The notes under the pieces: generated by a model | What the model saw: only the letters and a program-made list of their open reading frames with translations | The model's database searches: none | What the model was told of the DNA's origin: nothing | NCBI RefSeq assembly: GCF_003315635.1 | Contig: NZ_PDCG01000001.1 | Span: 1 to 64,000 of the forward strand | Reading direction: 5' to 3' | Length of the DNA: 64,000 nucleotides | DNA from: Bifidobacterium aemilianum | Lineage (GTDB): Bacteria; Actinomycetota; Actinomycetes; Actinomycetales; Bifidobacteriaceae | Part shown: positions 1 through 9,711 of the stretch, piece after piece | Numbering within the stretch: position 1 is the stretch's first letter | Layout of the letters: each line of letters opens with the position of its first letter | Position numbers and translations under genes: made by a program

Positions 1-207
1 CGCATCACCTGCTTCGTTCACGATCTCGGAGTTGGGACATGCTGTATGTGTGTGCAGGGTGACGCGTGTCGCATGTTGGTGTCGTAGATTCGTGGTGGGT
101 TGTGGAAGAAGAGGAAGGCAGACGAGGTAGCGTAGCGTACCGTGGGCGAGGAGATGACTATAAAGAGACCGCCACTGGTCAGCCCCTCTTACCCCCCCCC
201 CACCTTC

Positions 208-316
208 TGTCCGAAGTCCCTCATGACTTATCTCCTATTGAGGAATTTTGGACAGAATACGGCGAATAACGTCCGATATTCCTCATGAGCTTTTCCTCAG
301 TGAGGAATTTCGGACA
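208..316. repeat. Four 16-bp repeats in alternating orientation, exact 31-bp period
   Basis: Copies of a motif close to TGTCCGAAATTCCTCA occur at 208-223 (plus), 239-254 (minus), 270-285 (plus) and 301-316 (minus). Each start is exactly 31 bp from the last and each gap is 15 bp. The first and third gaps also resemble each other, so this can be read as two tandem 47-bp hairpin units with a 62-bp repeat. The copies differ at one to three positions. Thirty-one bp is about three turns of B-DNA, which would put the copies on one face. I do not recognise the element. Operator array, paired hairpins or part of a small mobile repeat are all possible. Confidence 0.75.
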
Positions 317-553
317 AACCAAGTTATTAGGTGAGCACCATGCTTGATCATCGGGTAGTTAAGCTCTCGAGCAGGATGGACAGTGGAGCCAACCCACCAA
401 ACGGAGGGGACGGTGAAAGCCGCCCACTAGAATTTATGGTTACAGCGCCCACATGCCTAGAACAGTCGGTTGGACCGGCCACAGGTCGGTTCTTGGAACC
501 CACCCACCATAACGAGCAGAGGAACCCTCCACCATGGCAGACAGCGAGACCAG

Positions 554-593
554 CCAACCATGTTGGACAGTGGCTCCGCCAACCACGTTGGAC
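554..593. repeat. Two copies of a CCAAC-N3-GTTGGAC palindrome, 25 bp apart
   Basis: CCAACCATGTTGGAC at 554-568 and CCAACCACGTTGGAC at 579-593 differ by one base in the spacer of a CCAAC/GTTGG inverted repeat. Related fragments (GGACAGTGGAGCCAAC near 378, GGTTGGACC near 468) are scattered upstream. Two near-identical dyads one short period apart look like a repressor operator pair, but no target gene is visible: hemW ends at 640 pointing toward them. Confidence 0.5.
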
Positions 594-639
594 GGCAAGG
601 GTGACCACCGGGAGAAGGGTGGGGTCAGGTTGGCGGGGA

Positions 640-1974
640 TCAGGGTTGGAGGATGCGCTCTATGAGGGTGTCGTTGAGGAGACGGCCCTTTCGGGTGGGG
701 ACCAGATGATTGGCTTCCAGGGTGATGAGGCCCTCGAGATGAAGGCTACCGACCAGATCTGGGTCCACAGGGTGGCCTGAGGCCCGCTCCAGGGTGGCCA
801 GGTCCAGACCCTCCCGCAACCGGAGCCCCAGCATGACGGTCTCCTCAAGATGCTCACTGGCCGAGATGGTCTCCAGGCCCTGCCAGGGGATGCAACCTGC
901 TGAAATGGCCTGCCACCAGGCCTTGGGATGGGTCAGGTTCCAAGCCCTGATCTCCTGGGTCTGGCCAGCTGTGCCGATGAGCTTGTTGCCCCCTGCCGAG
1001 ATCTGGCCAACCTGAGTCACCCCCAGCAGCTGGTCTGGGGATTCGGCCTTGCGAAAACCTTCAGTCTGGCTATTGGCTCCAGCCGCTCCCAACGTATGAG
1101 CCACCGGCCCCAGATTCACCCCCCGGTAGTGTGAGTGGGCACCGGGGCCAATACCGGCCCAGTCTATGTTCCGCCAGTAGCCCAGGTTATGTCGGCTCTC
1201 ATAGCCAGGCCGGGCCCAGTTGGATATCTCATACCAGCCCAGGCCCGCCGCGGTCAGGAGCTCGTCGGCAAGATCATACTTGTCGGCTTCATCATCGTCA
1301 TCCGGCTTGGGAAGGGTTCCGGCCGCAATCTGCCGACCCATCTTGGTCGTCGGTTCGACAGTCAGGGCGTATGCCGATATGTGGTTGACACCGAGATTGA
1401 TGGCTGTTTCCAGGGATGTTCGCCAGTCCTCCAGGCTCTCCCCCGGCGCCCCGTAGATCAGGTCGACCGAGGATCGCAACCCGGCCCGGTCTGCGGCCTG
1501 GACGGCGGCGGAAACATTGGCGGGACTGTGGGTACGGTCCAGAACCCGCAGAACCTGGGGTACAGCCGACTGCATCCCCAGGGATATGCGGTTGAAGCCC
1601 CCATGGGCCAGCTGGTCGACATAGGCCTGGTCGACGGTGTCAGGGTTGGCTTCGGTGGTGATCTCCGCCCCCTGTTCTATACCCCAAAGGCGGCGAACGG
1701 CATCCAGCATGGCCACCAGATCCTGGGCTGGCAGCAGGGTCGGGGTGCCACCACCAAAGAAGACCGAGGAGGCAGGAGGCTCCACCAGTGCGTGCTCACG
1801 CTGCCAGGTCTTGAGCTCCTCCATCTCTCGGATCGCCATGGCCGCATAGTTGGCACGGCTGGCGCCCCCACCCAGGTCGACGCCCGTATAGGTGTTGAAA
1901 TCACAATATCCGCAACGCCTGAGGCAAAAGGGCACGTGGATGTAGACCTCGAAAGGTCCGGCCTGCTCCCCCAT
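640..1974 (-). CDS. hemW: Radical SAM family heme chaperone HemW
   Basis: 444 residues, usual length for HemW (formerly called oxygen-independent coproporphyrinogen oxidase-like). The N-terminal radical-SAM motif is CLRRCGYC (C-x3-C-x2-C, residues about 17-24), which holds the 4Fe-4S cluster that cleaves S-adenosylmethionine. It is followed by the FFGGGTPT motif near residue 72 and a C-terminal HemW domain. Family members bind heme and deliver it to respiratory proteins rather than oxidising coproporphyrinogen, and the CNFC-type extra cysteine of true HemN is absent. The ATG overlaps the lepA stop codon (TGATG at 1972-1976), so the two are probably translationally coupled, an arrangement common in Actinobacteria. 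Confidence 0.93.
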   Translation of the reverse strand: MGEQAGPFEVYIHVPFCLRRCGYCDFNTYTGVDLGGGASRANYAAMAIREMEELKTWQREHALVEPPASSVFFGGGTPTLLPAQDLVAMLDAVRRLWGIEQGAEITTEANPDTVDQAYVDQLAHGGFNRISLGMQSAVPQVLRVLDRTHSPANVSAAVQAADRAGLRSSVDLIYGAPGESLEDWRTSLETAINLGVNHISAYALTVEPTTKMGRQIAAGTLPKPDDDDEADKYDLADELLTAAGLGWYEISNWARPGYESRHNLGYWRNIDWAGIGPGAHSHYRGVNLGPVAHTLGAAGANSQTEGFRKAESPDQLLGVTQVGQISAGGNKLIGTAGQTQEIRAWNLTHPKAWWQAISAGCIPWQGLETISASEHLEETVMLGLRLREGLDLATLERASGHPVDPDLVGSLHLEGLITLEANHLVPTRKGRLLNDTLIERILQP

Positions 1975-3854
1975 CAGTTGGCGGACTTCTCCGCGGCCCG
2001 GATCTTGTCCTTGGTATCCCTGTCGATGCCCTCCTCGCCGGTGGTCAGGGCTGCGATGAAGGCCTCCTGGGGCACCTCCACATGTCCCAGCATCTTCATG
2101 CGCTTCTTACCGGCCTTCTGCTTCTCCAGCAGTTTTCTCTTTCTGGTGATGTCGCCGCCATAGCACTTGGCCAGCACGTCCTTACGCAGGGCCCGGATGT
2201 TCTCACGGGCGATGATCCGTGAGCCGATGGCCGCCTGGATGGGTATCTCGAACTGCTGGCGAGGAATGAGCTCACGAAGCTTCTTGGTCATCATGACCCC
2301 GTAGGAATAGGCCTTGTCACGGTGGACGATGGCCGAGAAGGCGTCGACCTTCTCCCCCTGGATGAGAATGTCGACTTTGACCAGGTCCGCGGTCTGCTCC
2401 CCATCCTCATGGTAGTCAAGCGAGGCGTAGCCCTTGGTGTGGCTCTTAAGCTGGTCAAAGAAGTCGAAGACGATCTCGGCCAGTGGGATCCGGTAGTGCA
2501 TCTCCACCCGCTCGGTCGAGATGTACTCCATGGTGCCCATGACGCCACGGTGGTCCTGACACAGTTCCATGACGGCCCCGATGAACTCCTTGGGGGTGAT
2601 GATGTCCGCGGCCACCATGGGCTCGACGATCTTCTTGACCTTCCCGTCGGGGAACTCGCTGGGATTGGTCACATGGTGCACTATCCCGTCCTCCGAAGTG
2701 ACCTCGTAGGTCACATTGGGGGCGGTGGATATGAGGTCCAGACCGAACTCCCGGCTGAGGCGCTCGGAGACGATCTCCATATGCAGGAGGCCCAGGAAGC
2801 CGCAGCGGAATCCGAAGCCCAGGGCCACGGAGGTCTCGGGTTCATAAATCAGGGCCGCATCGTTGAGCTTGAGCTTGTCCAGGGCATCGCGCAGCTCGGG
2901 GAACTGGGCGTTGTCTATTGGGAACAGGCCGGCATAGACCATGGGATGGGGATCCCGGTAGCCGGGCAGGGCTTCCATGGCCGGGTGGACGGCCGTGGTG
3001 ATGGTGTCGCCCACCTTGGACTGGCTGACATCCTTGGCACCAGTGATGACATAGCCGACCTCCCCGGCACCAAGGGCCTTGGTCGGGGTCATATCGGGAC
3101 TGACCACGCCTATCTCTATGGGGTCATGGGTCATGCCGATGCCCATCATGTGAAGTTTCTCACGTGCCCTGAGTTCCCCATCCACCATGCGGATATAGGT
3201 CACGATGCCCCGGTAGGAGTCGTAGACGGAATCGAAGATCATGGCTCTGGCCGCACCCGAAGGGTCTCCGCTGGGAGCCGGTATCTCGGTGACGATCCGG
3301 TCCAGGAGCTCCTTGACACCCTCACCGGTCTTGCCAGACACACGCAGGACATCCTCCGGTTCACAGCCAATCAGGCCCGCTATCTCTTCGGCATGCTTGT
3401 CCGGCTCGGCGGAGGGCAGGTCAATCTTGTTGAGGACAGGGATGATGGTGAGGTCGTGGTCGATGGCCATATACAGGTTGGAGAGGGTCTGGGCCTCAAT
3501 GCCCTGGGTGGCATCGACCAGTAGGACCGCCCCCTCGCAGGCGGCCAGGGCCCGCGATACCTCATAGGTGAAGTCGACGTGTCCGGGAGTGTCGATCATG
3601 CCCAGCGTGTATTCCGTGCCCTCGAAGACCCATGGCAGCCGCACCGCCTGGGACTTGATGGTGATGCCACGTTCCTGCTCGATGTCCATACGGTCCAGGA
3701 AGCGGTCGTGCATCTCCCGTGCCGGCACGATGCCTGAAAGCTGGAGGATACGGTCAGCCACAGTCGACTTGCCATGGTCGATGTGCGCGATGATGCAGAA
3801 GTTCCGAATCAACGATTGGTCCGTGAACCCTGGTTTGTTCTTCGCCTCAGTCAC
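1974..3854 (-). CDS. lepA: Elongation factor 4 (LepA), ribosome back-translocase GTPase
   Basis: A translational GTPase that acts on stalled or misassembled 70S ribosomes. It shows G1 [10 protein letters not shown]3 DTPGHVDF and G4 NKID, then the EF-G-like domains II, III and V and the LepA-specific C-terminal domain ending in the lysine-rich stretch around [15 protein letters not shown]. The frame is open upstream to an ATG at 3989, but I prefer the GTG at 3854: it is preceded by AGGAG at a suitable distance and gives 626 residues, the usual length. The extra residues from 3989 are acidic and unconserved in look. It overlaps hemW by one base. Confidence 0.95.
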   Translation of the reverse strand: MTEAKNKPGFTDQSLIRNFCIIAHIDHGKSTVADRILQLSGIVPAREMHDRFLDRMDIEQERGITIKSQAVRLPWVFEGTEYTLGMIDTPGHVDFTYEVSRALAACEGAVLLVDATQGIEAQTLSNLYMAIDHDLTIIPVLNKIDLPSAEPDKHAEEIAGLIGCEPEDVLRVSGKTGEGVKELLDRIVTEIPAPSGDPSGAARAMIFDSVYDSYRGIVTYIRMVDGELRAREKLHMMGIGMTHDPIEIGVVSPDMTPTKALGAGEVGYVITGAKDVSQSKVGDTITTAVHPAMEALPGYRDPHPMVYAGLFPIDNAQFPELRDALDKLKLNDAALIYEPETSVALGFGFRCGFLGLLHMEIVSERLSREFGLDLISTAPNVTYEVTSEDGIVHHVTNPSEFPDGKVKKIVEPMVAADIITPKEFIGAVMELCQDHRGVMGTMEYISTERVEMHYRIPLAEIVFDFFDQLKSHTKGYASLDYHEDGEQTADLVKVDILIQGEKVDAFSAIVHRDKAYSYGVMMTKKLRELIPRQQFEIPIQAAIGSRIIARENIRALRKDVLAKCYGGDITRKRKLLEKQKAGKKRMKMLGHVEVPQEAFIAALTTGEEGIDRDTKDKIRAAEKSAN

Positions 3855-4128
3855 CGCGTGCCGCTCCTCTTCCGCTGCCTCCAGCGCACCTGGCTGACCG
3901 GAGTGGACCGGAAAGCCTTCACCATACTCTGGCTCCAGTCTAGCTGGTCCCCCCTCCCCAGCTTCATCCATGGTGTCACGCATGACCACCCGGATGGCAG
4001 GAGGCCATGGAACTTGTCACGGCTGGTCCGCCATGGCCAAAAGAACACCAATGGAACCCGTTCATCGACTCCTTGTGTTAGGATAACCGTTTGTATGTCC
4101 TTATAGAAAACGATGTTTGGAGTGAAAA

Positions 4129-4389
4129 GTGGCAAACATTAAGTCGCAGAAGAAGCGCGTGCTGACCAACGAGAAGGCGCACAGGCGCAACATGGCTGTG
4201 AAGTCCGGTCTCAAGACCGCCATCCGCGCCACCCGCAAGGCCATTGAGGAGGGCGACAAGGCAGCTGCCCAGGCCGCTTACGAGGTCGCCGCCCAGAGGC
4301 TTGACAAGGCCGCTGGCCGTGGCGTGATTCACAAGAACCAGGCCGCCAACCGCAAGTCCAGCTTGGCACTGGCCGTCAACGCCCTGTAA
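4129..4389 (+). CDS. rpsT: 30S ribosomal protein S20
   Basis: 86 residues, very basic, opening [21 protein letters not shown], the typical start of bacterial S20, which binds 16S rRNA early in 30S assembly. It begins with GTG at 4129, with GGAG at 4119-4122. It is a single-gene unit: it diverges from lepA and ends in a strong terminator at 4415. Its minus-strand neighbour lepA is a common partner in Actinobacteria. Confidence 0.97.
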   Translation: MANIKSQKKRVLTNEKAHRRNMAVKSGLKTAIRATRKAIEEGDKAAAQAAYEVAAQRLDKAAGRGVIHKNQAANRKSSLALAVNAL

Positions 4390-4414
4390 GTCCGGCTACT
4401 GACGGACTGAACAA

Positions 4415-4450
4415 GGTCTGCGAATCCCTAGCGATTCGCAGACCTTTTTT
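4415..4450 (+). terminator. Rho-independent terminator of rpsT
   Basis: A perfect 12-bp stem (GGTCTGCGAATC paired with GATTCGCAGACC), a 6-base loop and six T residues, 25 bp after the rpsT stop codon. Confidence 0.95.
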
Positions 4451-4547
4451 GTGGGATCACCTGGGTGGAGGGCCTTCCTCGAACCATGGAACCGCCCTGT
4501 TCCATCCTCCAGACTGGCTGATGGCCTAAAGCCAGCGAAAGTTGAGT

Positions 4548-5297
4548 CTAGCCCTCATCCGGAGCCCCTTGACTGCCAGAATCCCCCAGATCCGGGCGAA
4601 TGACGGGCCTGCGCAAGTAAGGGGCTTGGGGCAGATGGGCCTGCTGGCGGGGCATGGCACGGGGAACCGTCCAATTGAATCGGACCGACAGGATCCGCAG
4701 GAGGACCACCAGCAAGACTATGCAGATGTCCAGCCCCATCTCCCAGCCGAAACCGATGACGCCGCGCTGGGCGGCCCGGGTGACGAACACCGTAAGCAGG
4801 CAACCGATCAAGGTGGGCACGGCGTACCAGTGGGGGTCGGCGATGACGGTGGAGACCTGGTTGAGTATCATATCCCGGATCAGCCCCCCACCCAAGGCCG
4901 TGGCCATACCCAGAAATATGGCGGTCATGCCGGAGGAGTGGTAGAGGAGGGCCTTGGCCGTCCCATTAACGGCAAAGAGACCGAGGGCAAAGGCATCAAT
5001 CATGGTCATCGGCCATTCAAGCTCGGCCACCTCCGGGTGGATGAAGACCACGGCAAGGCTGGCCACCAGAGCGGTCACCACCATCCCCTTGTCGGAGATG
5101 CCCACGGGGGCGATGCCCAGGAGCACGTCGCGGATGACTCCCCCACCCAGGGCCGTAAGCCAGGAGGTGATGAGGATGGCAAAAAAATCGTAGCCCTTAC
5201 GGATGGCTGTCAGGCCTCCGATGAGTCCCCAGCAGAAAATGGCTATATATTCTATGGAGATCAAAAAGGCATTACTCTCCAACGCCACCTGCCGCAT
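4548..5297 (-). CDS. TRIC-type (UPF0126) membrane channel or glycine transporter family protein
   Basis: 249 residues with about seven hydrophobic segments and the duplicated family signature: TALGGGVIRDVLLG near residue 48 and TALGGGLIRDMILN near residue 136. The GGG-x-IRD repeat is the hallmark of the bacterial homologues of trimeric intracellular cation channels (E. coli YicG/YadS group, some reported as glycine transporters). It is therefore an inner-membrane protein moving K+ or a small solute; the substrate cannot be told from sequence. The C-terminal 40 residues are polar and Pro-rich. It lies alone between rpsT and ilvE on the minus strand. Confidence 0.85.
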   Translation of the reverse strand: MRQVALESNAFLISIEYIAIFCWGLIGGLTAIRKGYDFFAILITSWLTALGGGVIRDVLLGIAPVGISDKGMVVTALVASLAVVFIHPEVAELEWPMTMIDAFALGLFAVNGTAKALLYHSSGMTAIFLGMATALGGGLIRDMILNQVSTVIADPHWYAVPTLIGCLLTVFVTRAAQRGVIGFGWEMGLDICIVLLVVLLRILSVRFNWTVPRAMPRQQAHLPQAPYLRRPVIRPDLGDSGSQGAPDEG

Positions 5298-5428
5298 GGC
5301 CCTTCCCTTCTCTTCCCAGCTCTTCCGCCGCCTCCCCGGCCTTAAAGGCTGGCCATGGGGAAAGCGGCTTCAATTGATCCGACCCTTAGCCTAGTCTGAC
5401 CCATCGGCCCACGCCAGGCATAGGGAAA

Positions 5429-5458
5429 GCCCGGGTCTGGCCACTGCCATACCCGGGC
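5429..5458 (-). terminator. Probable terminator of ilvE
   Basis: GCCCGGGT and ACCCGGGC form an 8-bp GC-rich stem around a 14-base loop. On the minus strand it is followed by TTTCCC. It lies 84 bp beyond the ilvE stop codon. The weak T tract lowers confidence. Confidence 0.55.
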
Positions 5459-5541
5459 TTGCACAGGTCCTCTTGTCGCTCAGCCGGGCTTGCCCTCAGA
5501 CAAAGCCCGGCGAACAGGGCAGACCGCAGCCTGCCAGAGCC

Positions 5542-6669
5542 TCAGCAGACCTTCCACATCCAGTCATGCCTATCCTCGACCTCACCCATCTGAATGCCCA
5601 GGAGCTCTTCGCGCAGCTTCAGGGTCAGCTCACCGGACTGCTCGTCGGCAACAGGCAGGTCGAAGCTCTCGGACTTGAAGCGGCCGATGGGGGTGATGAT
5701 GGCGGCGGTACCGCAGGCGAACACCTCGGTGACCTCGCCGGACCTGATGTCCTCCAGGAGGTCATCCAGCTTTATCATGGTCTCGACCACATCACGGCCC
5801 TGGTCCTTGCAGAGCTGGATGAGGGAACGACGGGTGACACCGGGCAGGATGTTGCCGGTCAGGGATGGGGTCTCCAGGTGACCGTCCTTGTGGACGACGA
5901 ACATGTTCATGCCGCCCAGTTCCTCAAGGTAGGTCTTGGTGGCCGCGTCAACAAAGCAGACCTGCTGGCAGCCGTTCTCGACTCCCCGATACTCGCCCAG
6001 GAGGGAGGCCGCATAGTTGCCGCCACACTTGGCGAAGCCGGTGCCGCCGGGGCCCGTGCGGAACCACTTGTCCTCCACCCAGATGTTCACGGGCTTGATG
6101 CCTCCGGGGAAGTAGGGGCCAGATGGGGAGGCGATCACGCAGTAGTCCACCTCTTCGGGAGCCCGCACACCCAGAAAGGCCTCGGAGGCGAACATGAAGG
6201 GCCTCATGTAGAGCGTATATTCGCGGCGGGAGGGCACCCAGTCGACATCCTTCCTGATGAGTGCCGCCACAGAACCGATGAAGTCATCCGTGGACAGCTC
6301 AGGCAGGTACATGCGCTTGGCAGAGTTCTGGAAACGTTCGGCGTTGGCGTCCGGGCGGAAGATCCATGTGGAGCCGTCGCTGTGGCGGTAGGCCTTGAGA
6401 CCCTCGAAGCACTCCTGGGCGTAATGCAGCACCGAGGCTCCCGGGTTCATGTTCAGCGGACCATAGGGTTCGATGCGCCTGTCGGACCAACCCTGGTCCT
6501 TGGTCCAGCTGATACGAGCCATACTGTCCGAGAAGACCTGCCCGAAGGCCGGCTTGTCAATCATCTCCTTGCGGGTGGCATCGGGAACCAGGTGCTCATT
6601 GGAGAGGACCGTGAACTGACCGGACAATTGATCGAGTGCTGACGGATCGTGATGTGATGATGCTGTCAT
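5542..6669 (-). CDS. ilvE: Branched-chain amino acid aminotransferase
   Basis: A class IV PLP aminotransferase that makes the final step of valine, leucine and isoleucine synthesis with glutamate as donor. The PLP lysine lies in GFAKCGGNYAAS (about residue 210). YGPLNMNPGASVLHYAQECFEGLKAYR at the N-terminal third and GTAAIITPIG near the C-terminus are typical of the longer actinobacterial and eukaryotic type. The frame is open to 6762, but the ATG at 6669 (MTASSHHDPSALDQ) gives 375 residues, the family norm; the upstream residues look like leader. It is monocistronic, with a 350-bp gap upstream. Confidence 0.95.
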   Translation of the reverse strand: MTASSHHDPSALDQLSGQFTVLSNEHLVPDATRKEMIDKPAFGQVFSDSMARISWTKDQGWSDRRIEPYGPLNMNPGASVLHYAQECFEGLKAYRHSDGSTWIFRPDANAERFQNSAKRMYLPELSTDDFIGSVAALIRKDVDWVPSRREYTLYMRPFMFASEAFLGVRAPEEVDYCVIASPSGPYFPGGIKPVNIWVEDKWFRTGPGGTGFAKCGGNYAASLLGEYRGVENGCQQVCFVDAATKTYLEELGGMNMFVVHKDGHLETPSLTGNILPGVTRRSLIQLCKDQGRDVVETMIKLDDLLEDIRSGEVTEVFACGTAAIITPIGRFKSESFDLPVADEQSGELTLKLREELLGIQMGEVEDRHDWMWKVC

Positions 6670-7019
6670 TGTCTGCTTCTTCTCGTGGTGGCCGCTGGGC
6701 GGCCTTACTGCTATCGCTGGGAACCCTTGCTTGTGGCTTGGTGTATGTCCATACTGTTCCACAAGACGGGATTATGAGTCTTAAATGGTTCACATTATGA
6801 AAAGGCTGTGAGCTTGAAAGCCTGACATGGCCCGGTCACCGTAGCTGCAGGAGAGGCCTGGCGGCTGGCCTACCAAGAGATAGCATACGACGGGCCGTAC
6901 GCCCTTGCTCCCCCTGGGGGAACCAGGCATACGGTCCGTCGTCGTAAGCGGTTCATGGCCGGCCGCGGTAGTCGGCCACTGGTCTCCCCCTGCCCTCAGG
7001 GGCAAGGGGATGGGTCGGG
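6670..7019. other. Intergenic region between ilvE and rplY
   Basis: No gene seen. It should contain the ilvE promoter. An imperfect 13-bp inverted repeat lies at 6887-6899 and 6930-6942, enclosing a smaller CCCCC/GGGGG palindrome at 6910-6920. A GC-rich imperfect hairpin just beyond the rplY stop (about 6985-7012) may end rplY transcription, although no T tract follows. Confidence 0.5.
6887..6942. repeat. Large nested inverted repeat upstream of ilvE
   Basis: ACGACGGGCCGTA (6887-6899) pairs with TACGGTCCGTCGT (6930-6942) with one G-T pair. The 30-base loop contains a second hairpin, CCCCC-T-GGGGG. No U tract follows on either strand, so a simple terminator is not certain. It could be a leader structure of ilvE or a processing site. 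Confidence 0.5.
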
Positions 7020-7667
7020 CTACTTGGACTCGGAGTCGGCGGCGTCGGCAGCCGGTGCGGCCTCGCCCTCGGCGGGAGCTGCCTGGTCGGCACCCTCAGC
7101 GGACTCAGCGGTGGTGGCGGTGGCATCCTCAGGCACCTCGACCGAGACCACGGACTCGTCCATATTGTCCTCAACGAACTCAGCGCCACCCTCCAGCTTG
7201 AGGTCCTTGAGGAAGACCTTGTCGCCGTCGGCCAGTCCATCGACGGAGACCACGATGCGCTCTGGCAGGTTGGAGACATCGGCCTTGACATTGAGCTCCT
7301 GAATATCGACGAAGGCCACTGCGGCTCCCTTGGGCGTACCCTCAACGAAGACGGGCACGGTGACCTCTATCTTCTCGCCAGCCTTGACCTCGTAGAAGTC
7401 GACGTGCTCGATGATGCGCTTGACAGGGTTGCGCTGAACGTCCTTGACGACGGCCATCTTGGATTCCTTGCCAAAGGCGATGGTGAAGAGCGCATTCTTA
7501 CGGCGCATGGCCAGGGTGGTCTCCTTCATGGGGAGCTTGATGAAGGCGGGGTCGCTGCCACCGGCATAGATGGTGGCTGGAATCAACTTGTCAACGCGCA
7601 TGCGGCGGGCAGCGCCCTTGCCGAACTCATCGCGGATTTCACCCTTGAGTTCAATGGTGTTTGCCAT
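7020..7667 (-). CDS. rplY: 50S ribosomal protein L25 (general stress protein Ctc type)
   Basis: 215 residues. The N-terminal 5S-rRNA-binding L25 domain covers residues 1-90 (MANTIELKGEIRDEFGKGAARR at the start), followed by the C-terminal beta domain of the long TL5/Ctc form to about residue 180, which the short E. coli L25 lacks. The final 30 residues are an acidic, Ala-rich tail that is probably disordered. A ribosome binding site (AAGGAGAAT) sits just before the ATG. It is a single gene between ilvE and the pnt operon, all on the minus strand. Confidence 0.95.
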   Translation of the reverse strand: MANTIELKGEIRDEFGKGAARRMRVDKLIPATIYAGGSDPAFIKLPMKETTLAMRRKNALFTIAFGKESKMAVVKDVQRNPVKRIIEHVDFYEVKAGEKIEVTVPVFVEGTPKGAAVAFVDIQELNVKADVSNLPERIVVSVDGLADGDKVFLKDLKLEGGAEFVEDNMDESVVSVEVPEDATATTAESAEGADQAAPAEGEAAPAADAADSESK

Positions 7668-7908
7668 GGTATTCTCCTTGCATTCTCACAGATGACGGGC
7701 TTGCCCCACCCTCTGCATGTCATGTTGTTTCGGCGCGCCGACACGCCGTGAGATACCAGAACGATATAGCCACAGCTCAGTCGATTACGGAACTCGCGTT
7801 CCCTCGCCAAAGCGCCCGGGCGGGTTGGCGGCGAATGCGCACCATCCATGCCCAAGAAAGCAACAGTTTTCATTCTAACCCATTAGGCGACAAGAAGACA
7901 AGAAGGGA

Positions 7909-7937
7909 CCGGGTGGAGGCGACTTACTCCCACCCGG
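7909..7937 (-). terminator. Terminator of the pntAA-pntAB-pntB operon
   Basis: CCGGGTGG and CCACCCGG form an 8-bp stem just downstream of the pntB stop. On the minus strand the stem is followed by a T-rich tail (TCCCTTCTTGTCTTCTTG). Confidence 0.65.
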
Positions 7938-7953
7938 ACCCCAAGGGCCGCCC

Positions 7954-9371
<1,418 letters not shown>

Positions 9372-9375
<4 letters not shown>

Positions 9376-9710
9376 TTCGATGCCCCCTCGCCCTCATCGG
9401 CAACAGCCGGTTCCTTGGAAGCCTTGCCAGGCTTGGATGATTTGAACATTTCCAGCATCCGGTCGGTGACCACATAGCCACCCACCACGTTCATGGTCCC
9501 CAGGACCGCCGCCAGGAAGATGAGAATATACGACAAGGGCATATCGGCGGTTGCGGCCACAATGACAACACCCACGAGGACGATGCCGTGGATGGAATTG
9601 GCGCCGGACATGAGCGGTGTGTGGAGGGTGGCCGGCACCTTGCCGATGACCTCGACACCAATCAAAAGCGCCAACACAAACAGGGTGATTGATACCACAA
9701 GTGTGCTCAT
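9372..9710 (-). CDS. pntAB: NAD(P) transhydrogenase subunit alpha 2 (membrane part)
   Basis: 112 residues with three to four transmembrane helices (domain IIa), which in E. coli is fused to the C-terminus of PntA but is a separate gene in many Actinobacteria and Proteobacteria. The motif near residue 25-45 (VPATLHTPLMSGANSIHGIVLVG) is highly typical. I chose the ATG at 9710 because GGAGAAG lies just before it; the frame is open further into pntAA but that start lacks a binding site. It begins one base after the pntAA stop and overlaps pntB by four bases. Confidence 0.94.
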
Positions 9711-9711
9711 C

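Larger units (their letters stand above)
1..639. other. Non-coding, repeat-rich segment at the left edge
   Basis: No open frame here has a credible protein: the frames over 66-269 and 331-780 are low in hydrophobic core, lack a ribosome binding site and match no family I know, and the second runs into the 3' end of hemW on the other strand. The segment instead holds a run of ten C residues (192-201), a regular array of 16-bp repeats (208-316) and two copies of a short palindrome (554-593). It lies downstream of hemW and beside an unseen gene to the left. It may be an upstream control region for that gene or decayed DNA. Confidence 0.6.

Noticed and set aside
208-316. A CRISPR array
   Set aside because: Repeats are only 16 bp, alternate in orientation, and the 15-bp gaps are far too short for spacers. 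No cas gene is present.
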